A DNA stretch of 6,598 nt from Candidatus Hodarchaeota archaeon. GTDB taxonomy: Archaea > Asgardarchaeota > Heimdallarchaeia > Hodarchaeales > Hodarchaeaceae. The translations under genes were made by a program, and so were the position numbers. This document shows positions 1-6,117 of the stretch, piece by piece; the stretch's first letter is position 1, and every line of letters starts with the position of its first letter. The stretch covers positions 1 through 6,598 of the forward strand of contig JAEOTU010000243.1 in NCBI GenBank assembly GCA_016839665.1. Direction: 5' to 3'. The notes below the pieces were generated by a model, which saw only the letters and a program-made list of their open reading frames with translations, searched no databases and was not told the DNA's origin.

Positions 1-377
1 GCATTGAAGAAGGTGACCACACAAAAAATTATTACGAAGCCTGTGATTAAGAAGAGGAGATCAGTGTTTTTCTTTGGGTCCTTTTTCTTCCAACTATAGA
101 TGTTGATCAGATGGCGATCAGAGAAAAGTTGGACAACAAGACCTGAAAACATCGCTAACGCCCAAGGGATAATTGTTTGAAATCCATACACACCTGAAAT
201 GACTGTCATTTCATAAATCACATAATCTAGGATACCTGCTCCCATGAGGAATAGTCCCCAGATGAGCCGTGTAACAGACTCTTTTTGGATGAGGAATGTT
301 TTTTCAAATGCTTGGATGCGGTTCATGAAAAATAGTAATTGTTGAATATCTTCTTTGGGAATTGAGTCACTCTGCAT
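1..377 (-). CDS. Unrecognised multi-helix membrane protein (N-terminal part, cut by window edge)
   Basis: An open frame of 125 codons starts at the ATG complementary to 375-377 and runs off the left edge without a stop. I do not recognise the family. It opens with a polar, partly amphipathic stretch of about 37 residues (MQSDSIPKEDIQQLL...), then three hydrophobic segments: roughly residues 39-60 (starting WGLFLMGAGILDYVIYE), 67-85 (IIPWALAMFSGLVVQLF) and 107-124 (LLFLITGFVIIFCVVTFF). The loop between the last two is basic (SWKKKDPKKN), suggesting a cytoplasmic side. An SD-like GAGGAG lies about 10 nt before the start. The gene is divergent from the ABC exporter, so the two may share a control region, but nothing in the sequence links their functions. 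The C-terminus is not visible, so total length and helix number are unknown. Confidence that it is a real gene is good; function is unknown. Confidence 0.7.
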   Translation of the reverse strand, partial: MQSDSIPKEDIQQLLFFMNRIQAFEKTFLIQKESVTRLIWGLFLMGAGILDYVIYEMTVISGVYGFQTIIPWALAMFSGLVVQLFSDRHLINIYSWKKKDPKKNTDLLFLITGFVIIFCVVTFFN

Positions 378-399
378 GATTTTTCTTCTCCTCTGGGAG

Positions 400-408
400 T
401 ATTTAAGT
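400..408 (-). promoter_or_regulatory. Possible TATA box for the leftward membrane-protein gene
   Basis: Read on the minus strand this is ACTTAAATA, an archaeal TATA-like element. A start about 25 nt downstream would fall near 379, just before the ATG at 377, giving a nearly leaderless mRNA that leaves out the GAGGAG motif. The alternative is the AT-rich box at 453-460 read on the minus strand (GTATAAAT), which would give a leader of about 50 nt including that motif. The two cannot be separated by inspection. Confidence 0.3.
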
Positions 409-449
409 ATCTGATGTTGCTTGTAGCACAAAGTGCTTCAGCATACAAA

Positions 450-460
450 CGAATTTATAC
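450..460 (+). promoter_or_regulatory. Likely promoter (BRE-like plus TATA box) of the ABC operon
   Basis: CGAATTTATAC resembles a purine-rich BRE followed by an archaeal TATA box. Transcription would begin around 480-486. That leaves a leader of about 85-90 nt before the ATG at 570 and places the strong SD at 501-507 inside the transcript. It also argues against translation starting from the in-frame ATG at 414, which lies upstream of the predicted start site. Visual match only. Confidence 0.42.
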
Positions 461-500
461 TTCAAATTGCTTGATAACACACCAAGTAATCTTATTTTAT

Positions 501-537
501 AAGGAGGATGAATTCTATGTTATATCGGTTCAAATGA
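501..537 (+). other. Strong SD followed by a tiny leader ORF overlapping an in-frame ATPase start
   Basis: AAGGAGG at 501-507 is the best ribosome binding site in the window. Nine nt downstream is an ATG at 517 that opens a six-codon frame (MLYRFK, TGA at 535-537); an earlier in-phase ATG at 508 abuts the SD. The stop overlaps, as ATGA (534-537), another ATG at 534 that is in frame with the ABC ATPase. This is the layout of a translationally coupled leader peptide. It could also be chance, with real initiation only at 570. No regulatory peptide motif is recognisable. Confidence 0.25.
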
Positions 538-569
538 TCTCAACCAAAAAACAAATTGGTGAAAAAAAT

Positions 570-1517
570 ATGAATTTAGATGTTATTAAGACCTTCGGTC
601 TTAGTAAAAACTATAATGGAGTTAAAGCCTTACAAACACTTGATCTTAAGGTCCCCAAGAATTCTATTTTTGGGTTTTTAGGACCTAATGGAGCAGGGAA
701 AACAACAGCCATGAAAATCTTACTAGGACTGATAAAACCCACATCAGGAACAGGAACTATCTTTGACAAAGATATTATCTTGGAAAATATTGACATTCGT
801 GCACGGACGGGTTATATGCCTCAAAATTTCGATATTGGAAGCTTAAAACACTTGACTGCCCGAGAAGTGCTTCGATTTTCTGCAAAATTCTATTTTAAAG
901 GGCCAAAAGAACGAATCGAAGAACGCATCCAGGAAATGCTTGAATTAGTAAGCCTTGAGGAAAAAGCAGATCGCTCAATTGAAGGATTCTCTGGGGGCGA
1001 AAAACAACGATTAGGTATCGCACAAGCACAGATCAATTATCCTGATCTACTTATTCTTGATGAACCCACAGCCTCATTAGATCCCATCGGACGTCGTGAT
1101 GTCTTAGAAGTTATGGAGAGACTCCGAAAATACACCACGATCTTTTACTCAACACATATTCTAGATGATGTTCAAAAGGTGAGTGATTCAGTAGCCATTC
1201 TCAGTAACGGTAAATTAGTGGCTCAAGGCCCGATTGATGAATTGCTTGCTGGTACAGCTAGTACCGTTTATATTATTTCATTGAAGGGAGACATTGAACA
1301 GGCACACACAAATTTACTCAAAGAAAATTGGGTTGCTGGAATTCAAGAAACTGGTAAAAATGGGACGAAGAAGTGGAAAGTCCAAGTAACAGATCTAGAA
1401 AAAGCTGAACGAGATTTGTTGAGGATTATACACTCAACCCCAAAAGTAACTGTCACCTCTTTCCATGCGGAGACTGTGGAATTAGAGGATATCTTTTTAA
1501 AACTAGTGGAGGACTAA
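570..1517 (+). CDS. ABC transporter ATP-binding subunit (ABC-2 type exporter)
   Basis: This is the nucleotide-binding subunit that drives the permease encoded just downstream; it would sit on the cytoplasmic face of the membrane. Counting from the ATG at 570 (315 aa), it carries Walker A GPNGAGKTT at 38-46, a Q-loop with Gln85, the signature SGGEK at 141-145 (a common variant of SGGQ), Walker B LLILDEP ending in D164-E165, a D-loop SLD at 169-171 and the switch His196 (STH). All catalytic landmarks are intact. Residues about 222-315 form a C-terminal extension like the regulatory domain of drug- and copper-type ABC-2 ATPases. The start at 570 is chosen because GGTGA at 558-562 lies 7 nt upstream and the protein then begins at the usual point before the first ABC strand. 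ATG 534 (12 residues longer) is the main alternative; ATG 414 lies before the likely promoter. The substrate cannot be told from sequence. Confidence 0.93.
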   Translation: MNLDVIKTFGLSKNYNGVKALQTLDLKVPKNSIFGFLGPNGAGKTTAMKILLGLIKPTSGTGTIFDKDIILENIDIRARTGYMPQNFDIGSLKHLTAREVLRFSAKFYFKGPKERIEERIQEMLELVSLEEKADRSIEGFSGGEKQRLGIAQAQINYPDLLILDEPTASLDPIGRRDVLEVMERLRKYTTIFYSTHILDDVQKVSDSVAILSNGKLVAQGPIDELLAGTASTVYIISLKGDIEQAHTNLLKENWVAGIQETGKNGTKKWKVQVTDLEKAERDLLRIIHSTPKVTVTSFHAETVELEDIFLKLVED

Positions 1518-1520
1518 AAA

Positions 1521-2300
1521 ATGGCACAAAATCATGTATTTGAATTACACAATACAACAGGACGTTTTGGTGGTCTCAGTAACTTATTGCAAGCAGAATT
1601 CTCTCGCTGGCGAACATGGGACTGGTATATAATGGCCATCATATGGGTAGGGGTAATCGCAGTATCAACTCTCGGGATGTTTCTTTCACCAGATACTACC
1701 GCAACCGAAGTCGTACTCATACTGGGATTTATGATTGGCATGTTTCCCGTGATTGCAGTAGTAATTATCATGCAAGATGAGATTGTAAGTCATCGGGAAA
1801 CTGGAACCATTGCTTGGTTGCTATCGAAACCCGTGACACGACCCTCATTCATTCTATCAAAGTTAATCAGTAATATAGTGGGAGTCGTAATATCAATGGT
1901 CATCGTACCGGGAATCGTGGTCTATTTAGAATTTGTTGTTTTCAAAGGAATTACTCTATCGCCCGTACAATATATCCTAGGATTTAGTTTAGTAGCAATC
2001 AATTTAATATTCTACCTCAGCCTAACTCTCATGCTTGGAACAGTGTTTGAACAGCGCGGAGGTATAATTGCTATTCCCTTGACTTTGTGTCTGGGATATT
2101 CGATTATTATGAATCTTGCGGCTCAAATTCCCATCCACCCAATGAGTATGTTCTTTCCCGCTGGAACCGATGTATCTTTGTTTGGTTCCTTGATCCTAGG
2201 CACCCCTCTAGATTCAATACTTCCGATTATCTCTGCAATTCTCTTTATCATCGTCTTTATCTTTATTTCTATATGGAAATTTAATAAAGAGGAATTTTAA
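1521..2300 (+). CDS. ABC-2 type transporter permease
   Basis: A 259-aa integral membrane protein beginning 3 nt after the ATPase stop, with its SD GGAGG (1508-1512) inside the end of the ATPase gene; this spacing shows a co-transcribed pair. About six hydrophobic helices are visible, near residues 37-55, 64-84, 112-138, 149-175, 180-200 and 231-253. Between helices 2 and 3 is the hallmark of the NosY/ABC-2 permease family, a cytoplasmic segment reading HRETGTIAWLLSKPVTR at 91-107, the coupling region expected to contact the ATPase. Length and helix number match the family. With its neighbour it would form a homodimeric exporter (two ATPases, two permeases). ABC-2 systems move drugs, lipids, polysaccharides or ions, or support metal-centre assembly; nothing here selects among these. 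The polar N-terminus (residues 1-35) includes an amphipathic stretch just before the first helix, as usual for this family. Confidence 0.92.
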   Translation: MAQNHVFELHNTTGRFGGLSNLLQAEFSRWRTWDWYIMAIIWVGVIAVSTLGMFLSPDTTATEVVLILGFMIGMFPVIAVVIIMQDEIVSHRETGTIAWLLSKPVTRPSFILSKLISNIVGVVISMVIVPGIVVYLEFVVFKGITLSPVQYILGFSLVAINLIFYLSLTLMLGTVFEQRGGIIAIPLTLCLGYSIIMNLAAQIPIHPMSMFFPAGTDVSLFGSLILGTPLDSILPIISAILFIIVFIFISIWKFNKEEF

Positions 2301-2313
2301 GGAGCCCAATCTC

Positions 2314-2328
2314 TTTTTTTCTTTTTTT
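2314..2328 (+). terminator. Double T-tract after the ABC permease
   Basis: Two runs of seven T separated by one C begin 14 nt after the permease stop. Archaeal RNA polymerase terminates on such T-rich tracts without a hairpin. Because a small gene with its own SD starts 23 nt later and no convincing promoter lies between, this may be a partial terminator that lowers expression of the downstream gene. Confidence 0.55.
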
Positions 2329-2350
2329 ATTCAATACTGAAGGAATTGCT

Positions 2351-2530
2351 ATGAGAAATCTGAAAAAGCATCAGCTAAGTATCTTAGTAAATCTCGTTGG
2401 TCTTTTTCTTCTATTCTTAATCTTGATGTATGATAAATCTCTGGTCGTTCTAGGTTTAGTTGGTAGCTCCATTTTTTGGATGATCAGTGGATTTCTTCAG
2501 ATGTCTACTCCTAGGAATGGGATGAACTAG
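2351..2530 (+). CDS. Small two-helix membrane protein (59 aa)
   Basis: A short gene from ATG 2351 to TAG 2528-2530. An SD-like GAAGGA lies about 7-8 nt upstream. The protein has a basic N-terminus (MRNLKKHQ), a first hydrophobic helix at about residues 9-26 (SILVNLVGLFLLFLILM), a short polar turn MYDKS, a second helix at about 31-49 (LVVLGLVGSSIFWMISGF) and a short polar tail. The positive charge before helix 1 favours an N-in hairpin with both ends in the cytoplasm. No family is recognised. It follows the ABC pair on the same strand, so it could be an accessory subunit, but a T-tract separates them. Start signal, membrane-like composition and sense orientation support a real gene; the short length leaves some doubt. 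Confidence 0.6.
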   Translation: MRNLKKHQLSILVNLVGLFLLFLILMYDKSLVVLGLVGSSIFWMISGFLQMSTPRNGMN

Positions 2531-2570
2531 ACGTAGATTGTCACTTCTTTTAGAAATGGTATGTTCTCTT

Positions 2571-2605
2571 CTTTTCTCCCCTTTTTTCATATCAAAATCT
2601 TTTTT
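2571..2605 (+). terminator. T-rich terminator region after the small membrane protein gene
   Basis: Pyrimidine-rich sequence with T runs at 2582-2587 and 2600-2605 begins about 40 nt after the stop at 2530, in the gap between convergent genes. This is a typical archaeal T-tract terminator for rightward transcription. The opposite strand here is A-rich, so it offers no equivalent terminator for the leftward PAS gene. Confidence 0.5.
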
Positions 2606-2648
2606 CCGATTATTCTCGCTTTAAATACCAAACAGCGATATAAGTTCT

Positions 2649-4055
2649 CTAGATTTCAATTGGTTTTAAAGGAAAAATTAAGGAGATTTGAAGACCTTCT
2701 TTTGGTAAGATATCGTTAATGTTCAACTTTCCCCCGATCTGCCTTAAGAGAACGTTGGCGAGGTAAATACTCATTAGAAAATTGGAAATATCAGGCGTTT
2801 CAGGTGTTGAAAAAAAAGCTTTTCCATCATCAGTAATGTCAATCCGCATTTTGTTCTTGGATATTACAATTAAATCCACTGTAATATTACGACTATTTCT
2901 TGTGAGAGAATCACGAATAATTTGTTCTATGGCAATTGATACGATATAAGGACACTTGTACAGGTAAGGATATTCTATTAGATGATTAAATTTAATTTGA
3001 CATCCTTTTGAAAGACCAATAGGTGTTAACAACTCATCCAAATTGGTATAAAATTCTAGAACAGAGATAAATAAAGGAGCAAAATCGAATATTGATCTCA
3101 AACTAGCTAACTCATTTATTTGATGGTTAAGTCTTTCTATTGTCTCTACAATGCTAACAACTTTTTCTATTCGCTCACGCTGTTCAAGTAATGATGTCTC
3201 GCTGTGAAGTATGTCCAACCTCCCTTTCGCTCGCAGTAGCTGCTCTGAGGTCTCGTTTAGCATCATTCTAAGAAATACACCACGAGTTTCAGCTAATTGG
3301 TTGCTATCAAAATATCGATCTGTCACATCAATACAGACTGCAATAGCACCAGTGTAATTCGACTTGGAGTCATAAAGAGGAGCCGTTGAAATCAGAAACG
3401 TTTTTTCACGACCGCTCTTTGATTTCATTTTAACTTCAAGATGCCCATTTTCTCTTAATTCCCCATTTGTTAGCTGGACTCTTATTAATTCAAAGGATTC
3501 AGAGTAAGTTATCTCAGCTAAATTCATACTGATTAGTTCTTCTTTTGTATATTCTAACACATCACATAATACAGGATTTACATAAGCTATTGCTTCCTGC
3601 GCATTCACAATCATGAGACCCTCACGAATGGTTTCAATAAAAGCACGATATTTAGCTTCTGACTCTTTTAATCGTTCCTCGGTTTCTCTCTGTTTTGTTA
3701 TATCTCGAACAAGTCCAAGGATCATATCCACTCTTGGAATATCTAGAATAATTAAATCGATTGTAATAATATCTTGGTATTGGGTAAATGCTCGGATTTC
3801 ACCCTGAAAATGCCCTTCTTCTTCTAACTTGTTTAGAATAAATCGGGTATCCTTTGACATAAAAAAACGCCATAAGATTTCACCTTCTACTTCTGTGTGA
3901 GAAGTATAGCCATGAATTCGTACAAAAGAATCATTACATGTAATGATATTAGCAGTTTTTCGATCTAGTACAAAAACTCCAGAAGACATTTTCATTATAA
4001 TCTGATTAATGAACTCTAAAACATTTTCTTGCTGAAACAAGCCATTACGACCCAA
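2649..4055 (-). CDS. Double-PAS protein with degenerate histidine-kinase-like C-terminus
   Basis: A 468-aa soluble protein with no membrane segment. PAS domain 1 spans about residues 16-122 (SSGVFVLDR... ending GLVRDITKQR) and PAS domain 2 about 132-247 (starting ESEAKYRAFIETIREGLMIV, ending VCIDVTDR), joined by the usual S-box linker helix. Residues 256-318 look like the helical dimerisation region of a histidine kinase and about 365-464 like its ATPase domain (late motif GGKLNINDILPKEGLQISL at 441-459). Key residues differ: where the phosphoacceptor His-Glu/Asp is expected the sequence reads MLNETSEQLL (Asn267), the N-box reads EQIIRDSLTRNS with Asp382 where Asn is usual, and the G1 box reads DDGKA (409-413) rather than DxGxG. 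It may be a non-catalytic or strongly diverged kinase acting as a cytoplasmic ligand or redox sensor. The start is TTG 4055, the first usable codon after an upstream in-frame stop; ATG 3995 would clip PAS 1. A weak AAGGG lies about 9-10 nt upstream. No response regulator is in the window. Confidence 0.88.
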   Translation of the reverse strand: MGRNGLFQQENVLEFINQIIMKMSSGVFVLDRKTANIITCNDSFVRIHGYTSHTEVEGEILWRFFMSKDTRFILNKLEEEGHFQGEIRAFTQYQDIITIDLIILDIPRVDMILGLVRDITKQRETEERLKESEAKYRAFIETIREGLMIVNAQEAIAYVNPVLCDVLEYTKEELISMNLAEITYSESFELIRVQLTNGELRENGHLEVKMKSKSGREKTFLISTAPLYDSKSNYTGAIAVCIDVTDRYFDSNQLAETRGVFLRMMLNETSEQLLRAKGRLDILHSETSLLEQRERIEKVVSIVETIERLNHQINELASLRSIFDFAPLFISVLEFYTNLDELLTPIGLSKGCQIKFNHLIEYPYLYKCPYIVSIAIEQIIRDSLTRNSRNITVDLIVISKNKMRIDITDDGKAFFSTPETPDISNFLMSIYLANVLLRQIGGKLNINDILPKEGLQISLIFPLKPIEI

Positions 4056-4124
4056 AATCTTTATCCCTTTTCGGGTTAAGAATTATTGGATATTCTTCAG
4101 TAGCTAGTAACTTTTCATGAATTT

Positions 4125-4222
4125 GAGGCTATCTAGAAAAGTTCTCCGTAATTTTCCCAAGAAAATCATGCATTCACAATAAAAAGTCTTTTGATCACCT
4201 AATATCTATCTAGAGCAGCCTC
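4125..4222. repeat. Spaced inverted repeat upstream of the PAS gene
   Basis: The left arm is GAGGCT-A-TCTAGA at 4125-4137. The right arm is TCTAGA-GC-AGCCTC at 4209-4222, the reverse complement except for the one- versus two-base spacer. About 71 bp separate the arms. It lies 70-170 bp upstream of the PAS gene start, where an operator could sit. The core TCTAGA is itself palindromic, which makes a chance match easier. Confidence 0.4.
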
Positions 4223-4231
4223 TAATGATTA

Positions 4232-4358
4232 TCATTCGATTTTGTTTAATATATTCCGTAATCTAAAATCGTATTCCTTAAAAGACGCTTTACCGTTGTT
4301 GGTTATTTCAAAAAACAGTAAAATCTCTTTGAAAAAACTATTCTCCTTTTTTGGACAT
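4232..4358 (-). pseudogene. Possible small gene (about 41 aa) broken by one extra A
   Basis: A minus-strand frame is open from 4408 to the TGA at 4232-4234 (58 codons) but has no ATG, GTG or TTG start in that frame. An ATG at 4356-4358 opens another frame, MSKKGE then stop. It would enter the long frame if the run of six A (4347-4352, minus strand) were one base shorter, giving a protein that begins MSKKENSFFKEILLFFE and ends RLRNILNKIE. A TATA-like CATATTAA lies about 27 nt before that ATG, as expected for a leaderless archaeal gene. It could be a real homopolymer frameshift, a sequencing or assembly error, or chance in AT-rich DNA. No family is recognised. Confidence 0.25.
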
Positions 4359-4427
4359 AATTGGCGTCTATCAATTTTTTTTAATATGATAATTAAGTTT
4401 TCCTGGCGTTAGACTCAATTCTTATCG

Positions 4428-5573
4428 CTAATAGGGGTTCCAGTCTTTAATCTTGGGATATTTTACTTTCTCGCCATAATCATAACTATCGAACAATTTA
4501 CCCCATTCAGTCTCTTGAAACTTCTTGATTCTCCTCTTCCCAATTATTCGATACCAAAACCAATCATGATAAATACCTGAGGCGGCAATAAACAGTCTGA
4601 AGAAAGGGGTGTGAAACATCAGCCAATGGAATGGTCTTAAGGGTCGGAGACGGTAGGTAGTATTCCTCATTCGTTGATCCCATTTGACAACAAGGCTTCG
4701 CTTGGTCTTGAAGTTAAAGTTCATTTGTTGAAATTCGTCTTGGTCTAGTCCAATAATCTCAATTTGGTCAACATCGCCCATTCCAAGACCCTGGTCATGA
4801 GCCATGCGAATGAAGTCTATCTTTAAAGGATCGAACCCCATAACTTTGGCAGAAACGGCGTCTATTGCAACTTGGTCTTCACTTGCTAATAAGAGATTGA
4901 GAGGGACTGGGGTCATTGTTCTTGGACCTGCACCGTCCCCTCCAACTGTTCCATCCATTACTGCGAGGATTCCAGGATGGATTTCTTTCTGGATGGCTAG
5001 TAAATCGACTAGTATCTCATGAATTATTCTATGGGAATGGTGTCGGTATTTAGGAATAAGCCCTCCAAAGGCATTCTTAAGTGCCCCTGTGGTGGTCGTG
5101 TGACCATGAGTCTTAATGGTGGGCAAATGGATAATATTACTGTTTTGATATATTTCTGGAATGATAATATTGTCCTTGAATAATTCTCTCATCCAAGGAA
5201 CATCGCTCTTAGGGTCATATTTGATCCATTTCTCATTGGTCAAAGGGCGGTATTGGACTTGGAATTTTTTGAAGATTTGACTCCATTTGTTCAATTCGGA
5301 GCCGATATAAGGATGAGTCACGACAGTCTGGTTCTCCACTGGGATTATGGTGTCTACTGTGACCCCATCATCTACTAATTTCTTAAGTACTCCCTCTAGT
5401 TGCCATGGTGGAGAAGAACAGGCGGGATAGAATTTGGTCCATGATAAATTCAGTTTGATGATTGTGTTTAATTCTTTTTTAAAGAAGGATTGATAATCTA
5501 TTAGATCTAACAGTTTTGCATAGTCTTCGATAACAGTATGAGGTTGGGTCGGGAGTATTGCGACTTTAGACAT
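4428..5573 (-). CDS. DUF362 domain-containing protein
   Basis: A 381-aa soluble protein. The DUF362 core covers about residues 38-275 and shows the family's conserved blocks: HLPTIKTHGHTTTTGALKN at 149-167 followed by AFGGLIPKYRHHSHR (168-182), the acidic Gly-rich VMDGTVGGDGAGPR at 205-218, DQVAIDAVSAKVMGFDP at 233-249, and DQGLGMGDVDQIEIIG at 260-275. DUF362 members often carry a C-terminal ferredoxin module; this one has a single Cys (C52) and no cluster motif, so it should not bind an iron-sulfur cluster. Instead residues about 290-381 form a basic, aromatic-rich tail (for example RPFHWLMFHTPFFRLF at 313-328 and IYHDWFWYRIIGKRR at 334-348) that might touch membrane or a partner. The biochemical role of the family is not settled, so none is assigned. 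The start ATG 5573 is supported by AGGTG on the minus strand (5581-5585), 7 nt upstream. It is divergent from the 135-aa membrane protein. Confidence 0.88.
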   Translation of the reverse strand: MSKVAILPTQPHTVIEDYAKLLDLIDYQSFFKKELNTIIKLNLSWTKFYPACSSPPWQLEGVLKKLVDDGVTVDTIIPVENQTVVTHPYIGSELNKWSQIFKKFQVQYRPLTNEKWIKYDPKSDVPWMRELFKDNIIIPEIYQNSNIIHLPTIKTHGHTTTTGALKNAFGGLIPKYRHHSHRIIHEILVDLLAIQKEIHPGILAVMDGTVGGDGAGPRTMTPVPLNLLLASEDQVAIDAVSAKVMGFDPLKIDFIRMAHDQGLGMGDVDQIEIIGLDQDEFQQMNFNFKTKRSLVVKWDQRMRNTTYRLRPLRPFHWLMFHTPFFRLFIAASGIYHDWFWYRIIGKRRIKKFQETEWGKLFDSYDYGEKVKYPKIKDWNPY

Positions 5574-5658
5574 TTAACGACACCTGATGAGCTCTTCCAA
5601 TTCCATTTCGGCGTTTCAAGCATTTTTGGAAATACATTTCTGAATTCTGTTTTCAATT

Positions 5659-5670
5659 AAATTTAAATTT
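5659..5670. promoter_or_regulatory. Perfect AT palindrome, probable bidirectional TATA element
   Basis: AAATTTAAATTT reads the same on both strands and lies between two divergent genes. About 27 nt to the right is the region just before the TTG start at 5710; about 27 nt to the left gives a DUF362 leader of roughly 65 nt. Both are plausible distances for archaeal TATA-directed initiation. It may be one shared TATA or two overlapping ones. Confidence 0.4.
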
Positions 5671-5688
5671 GATAATATCTTAGTTGAT

Positions 5689-5707
5689 TTAACCTAGACG
5701 GGGTTAA
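5689..5707 (+). repeat. Short inverted repeat at the predicted start site and SD of the 5710 gene
   Basis: TTAACC (5689-5694) and GGTTAA (5702-5707) flank a 7-nt spacer, and the match extends to GATTTAACC/GGTTAATC if one T is allowed to bulge. It spans the inferred transcription start (about 5692) and includes part of GGGG (5700-5703), the only SD-like motif before the TTG at 5710. It could be an operator or an RNA hairpin that hides the ribosome site. Six-base arms can arise by chance. Confidence 0.35.
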
Positions 5708-5709
5708 TC

Positions 5710-6117
5710 TTGGTCAAACTTGATTCCGATTATAAAGATGTAGCAACTGAAGTTGATTTAACAACAGAGGATCTGGAAGCTATTCTGCGAGTAAAGAGAA
5801 AACGGATAGTCCAGCTACGAGTTATAACTATTATAGAAACATTCGTTGGCTTGATTTCTTTTTTATCGGGCTATAATATTATACCCTATACTCAAAAAAC
5901 AGGATATCCTTTTTTTGTATTCTCGATTGTCGGCAGTATTTCCTTATTGTCTCTATATAGAAAAAAGTCTCTTTTTATAATGATTATCGTAACACTGGTT
6001 ATTTCGTTAGTAGGATTCATGAGTGGATGTATTATCGGTTCCACGTTCAAAACAACATATTTCGCCGAGGTTAATGGAACAGCTCTTGATTATGGAGTTT
6101 ACTTCAAGAACAAATGA
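5710..6117 (+). CDS. Three-helix membrane protein of an unrecognised, tandemly duplicated family (135 aa)
   Basis: I do not recognise the family. The protein has an acidic soluble N-terminus (residues 1-26), a basic patch (RVKRKR at 27-32) marking the cytoplasmic side, and three hydrophobic helices near 36-58, 68-84 and 88-112. The remaining 23 residues are polar (KTTYFAEVNGTALDYG...). FLSGY at 51-55 and YPFF-x4-VG at 66-75 also occur, with the same YPFF-to-VG spacing, in the partial gene at 6375, so the two are probably paralogues. The start is TTG 5710; no in-frame ATG or GTG occurs before the first helix. The SD is weak (GGGG at 5700-5703) and lies within an inverted repeat. A TATA-like palindrome about 45 nt upstream fits a short leader. 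No T-tract of five or more follows the stop. Confidence 0.75.
   Translation: MVKLDSDYKDVATEVDLTTEDLEAILRVKRKRIVQLRVITIIETFVGLISFLSGYNIIPYTQKTGYPFFVFSIVGSISLLSLYRKKSLFIMIIVTLVISLVGFMSGCIIGSTFKTTYFAEVNGTALDYGVYFKNK

Larger units (their letters stand above)
4056..4427. other. 372-bp gene-poor spacer between two leftward genes
   Basis: No confidently intact gene is visible on either strand. The stretch is strongly AT-rich. It holds a spaced inverted repeat (4125-4222), a minus-strand open frame that looks like a small gene with one extra A (4232-4358), and plus-strand T runs at 4347-4352 and 4375-4382. On the minus strand, T runs at 4309-4341 could terminate the DUF362 transcript, but they overlap the candidate small gene. 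The promoter of the PAS gene should lie at its left end; I see no clear TATA box there. Confidence 0.6.

Noticed and set aside
414..569. N-terminal extension of the ABC ATPase starting at ATG 414
   Set aside because: The added 52 residues do not resemble ABC sequence, the ATG has no SD, and it lies upstream of the likely TATA box. Starts at 570 or 534 fit better.
611..796. 61-codon minus-strand frame inside the ATPase gene
   Set aside because: It is fully antisense to conserved Walker A coding sequence and has no independent start signal; a shadow frame.
1532..1771. 79-codon minus-strand frame inside the permease gene
   Set aside because: Antisense to a well-supported ABC-2 permease; its composition is that of a mirrored hydrophobic gene.
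2087..2284. Second plus-strand frame inside the permease gene
   Set aside because: It overlaps the last two helices of the permease in another frame, with no SD or family resemblance.
3613..3807. 64-codon plus-strand frame inside the PAS gene
   Set aside because: Antisense to the PAS1/PAS2 junction, which has clear PAS sequence.
4804..5022. 72-codon plus-strand frame inside the DUF362 gene
   Set aside because: Antisense to the most conserved DUF362 blocks; a shadow frame.
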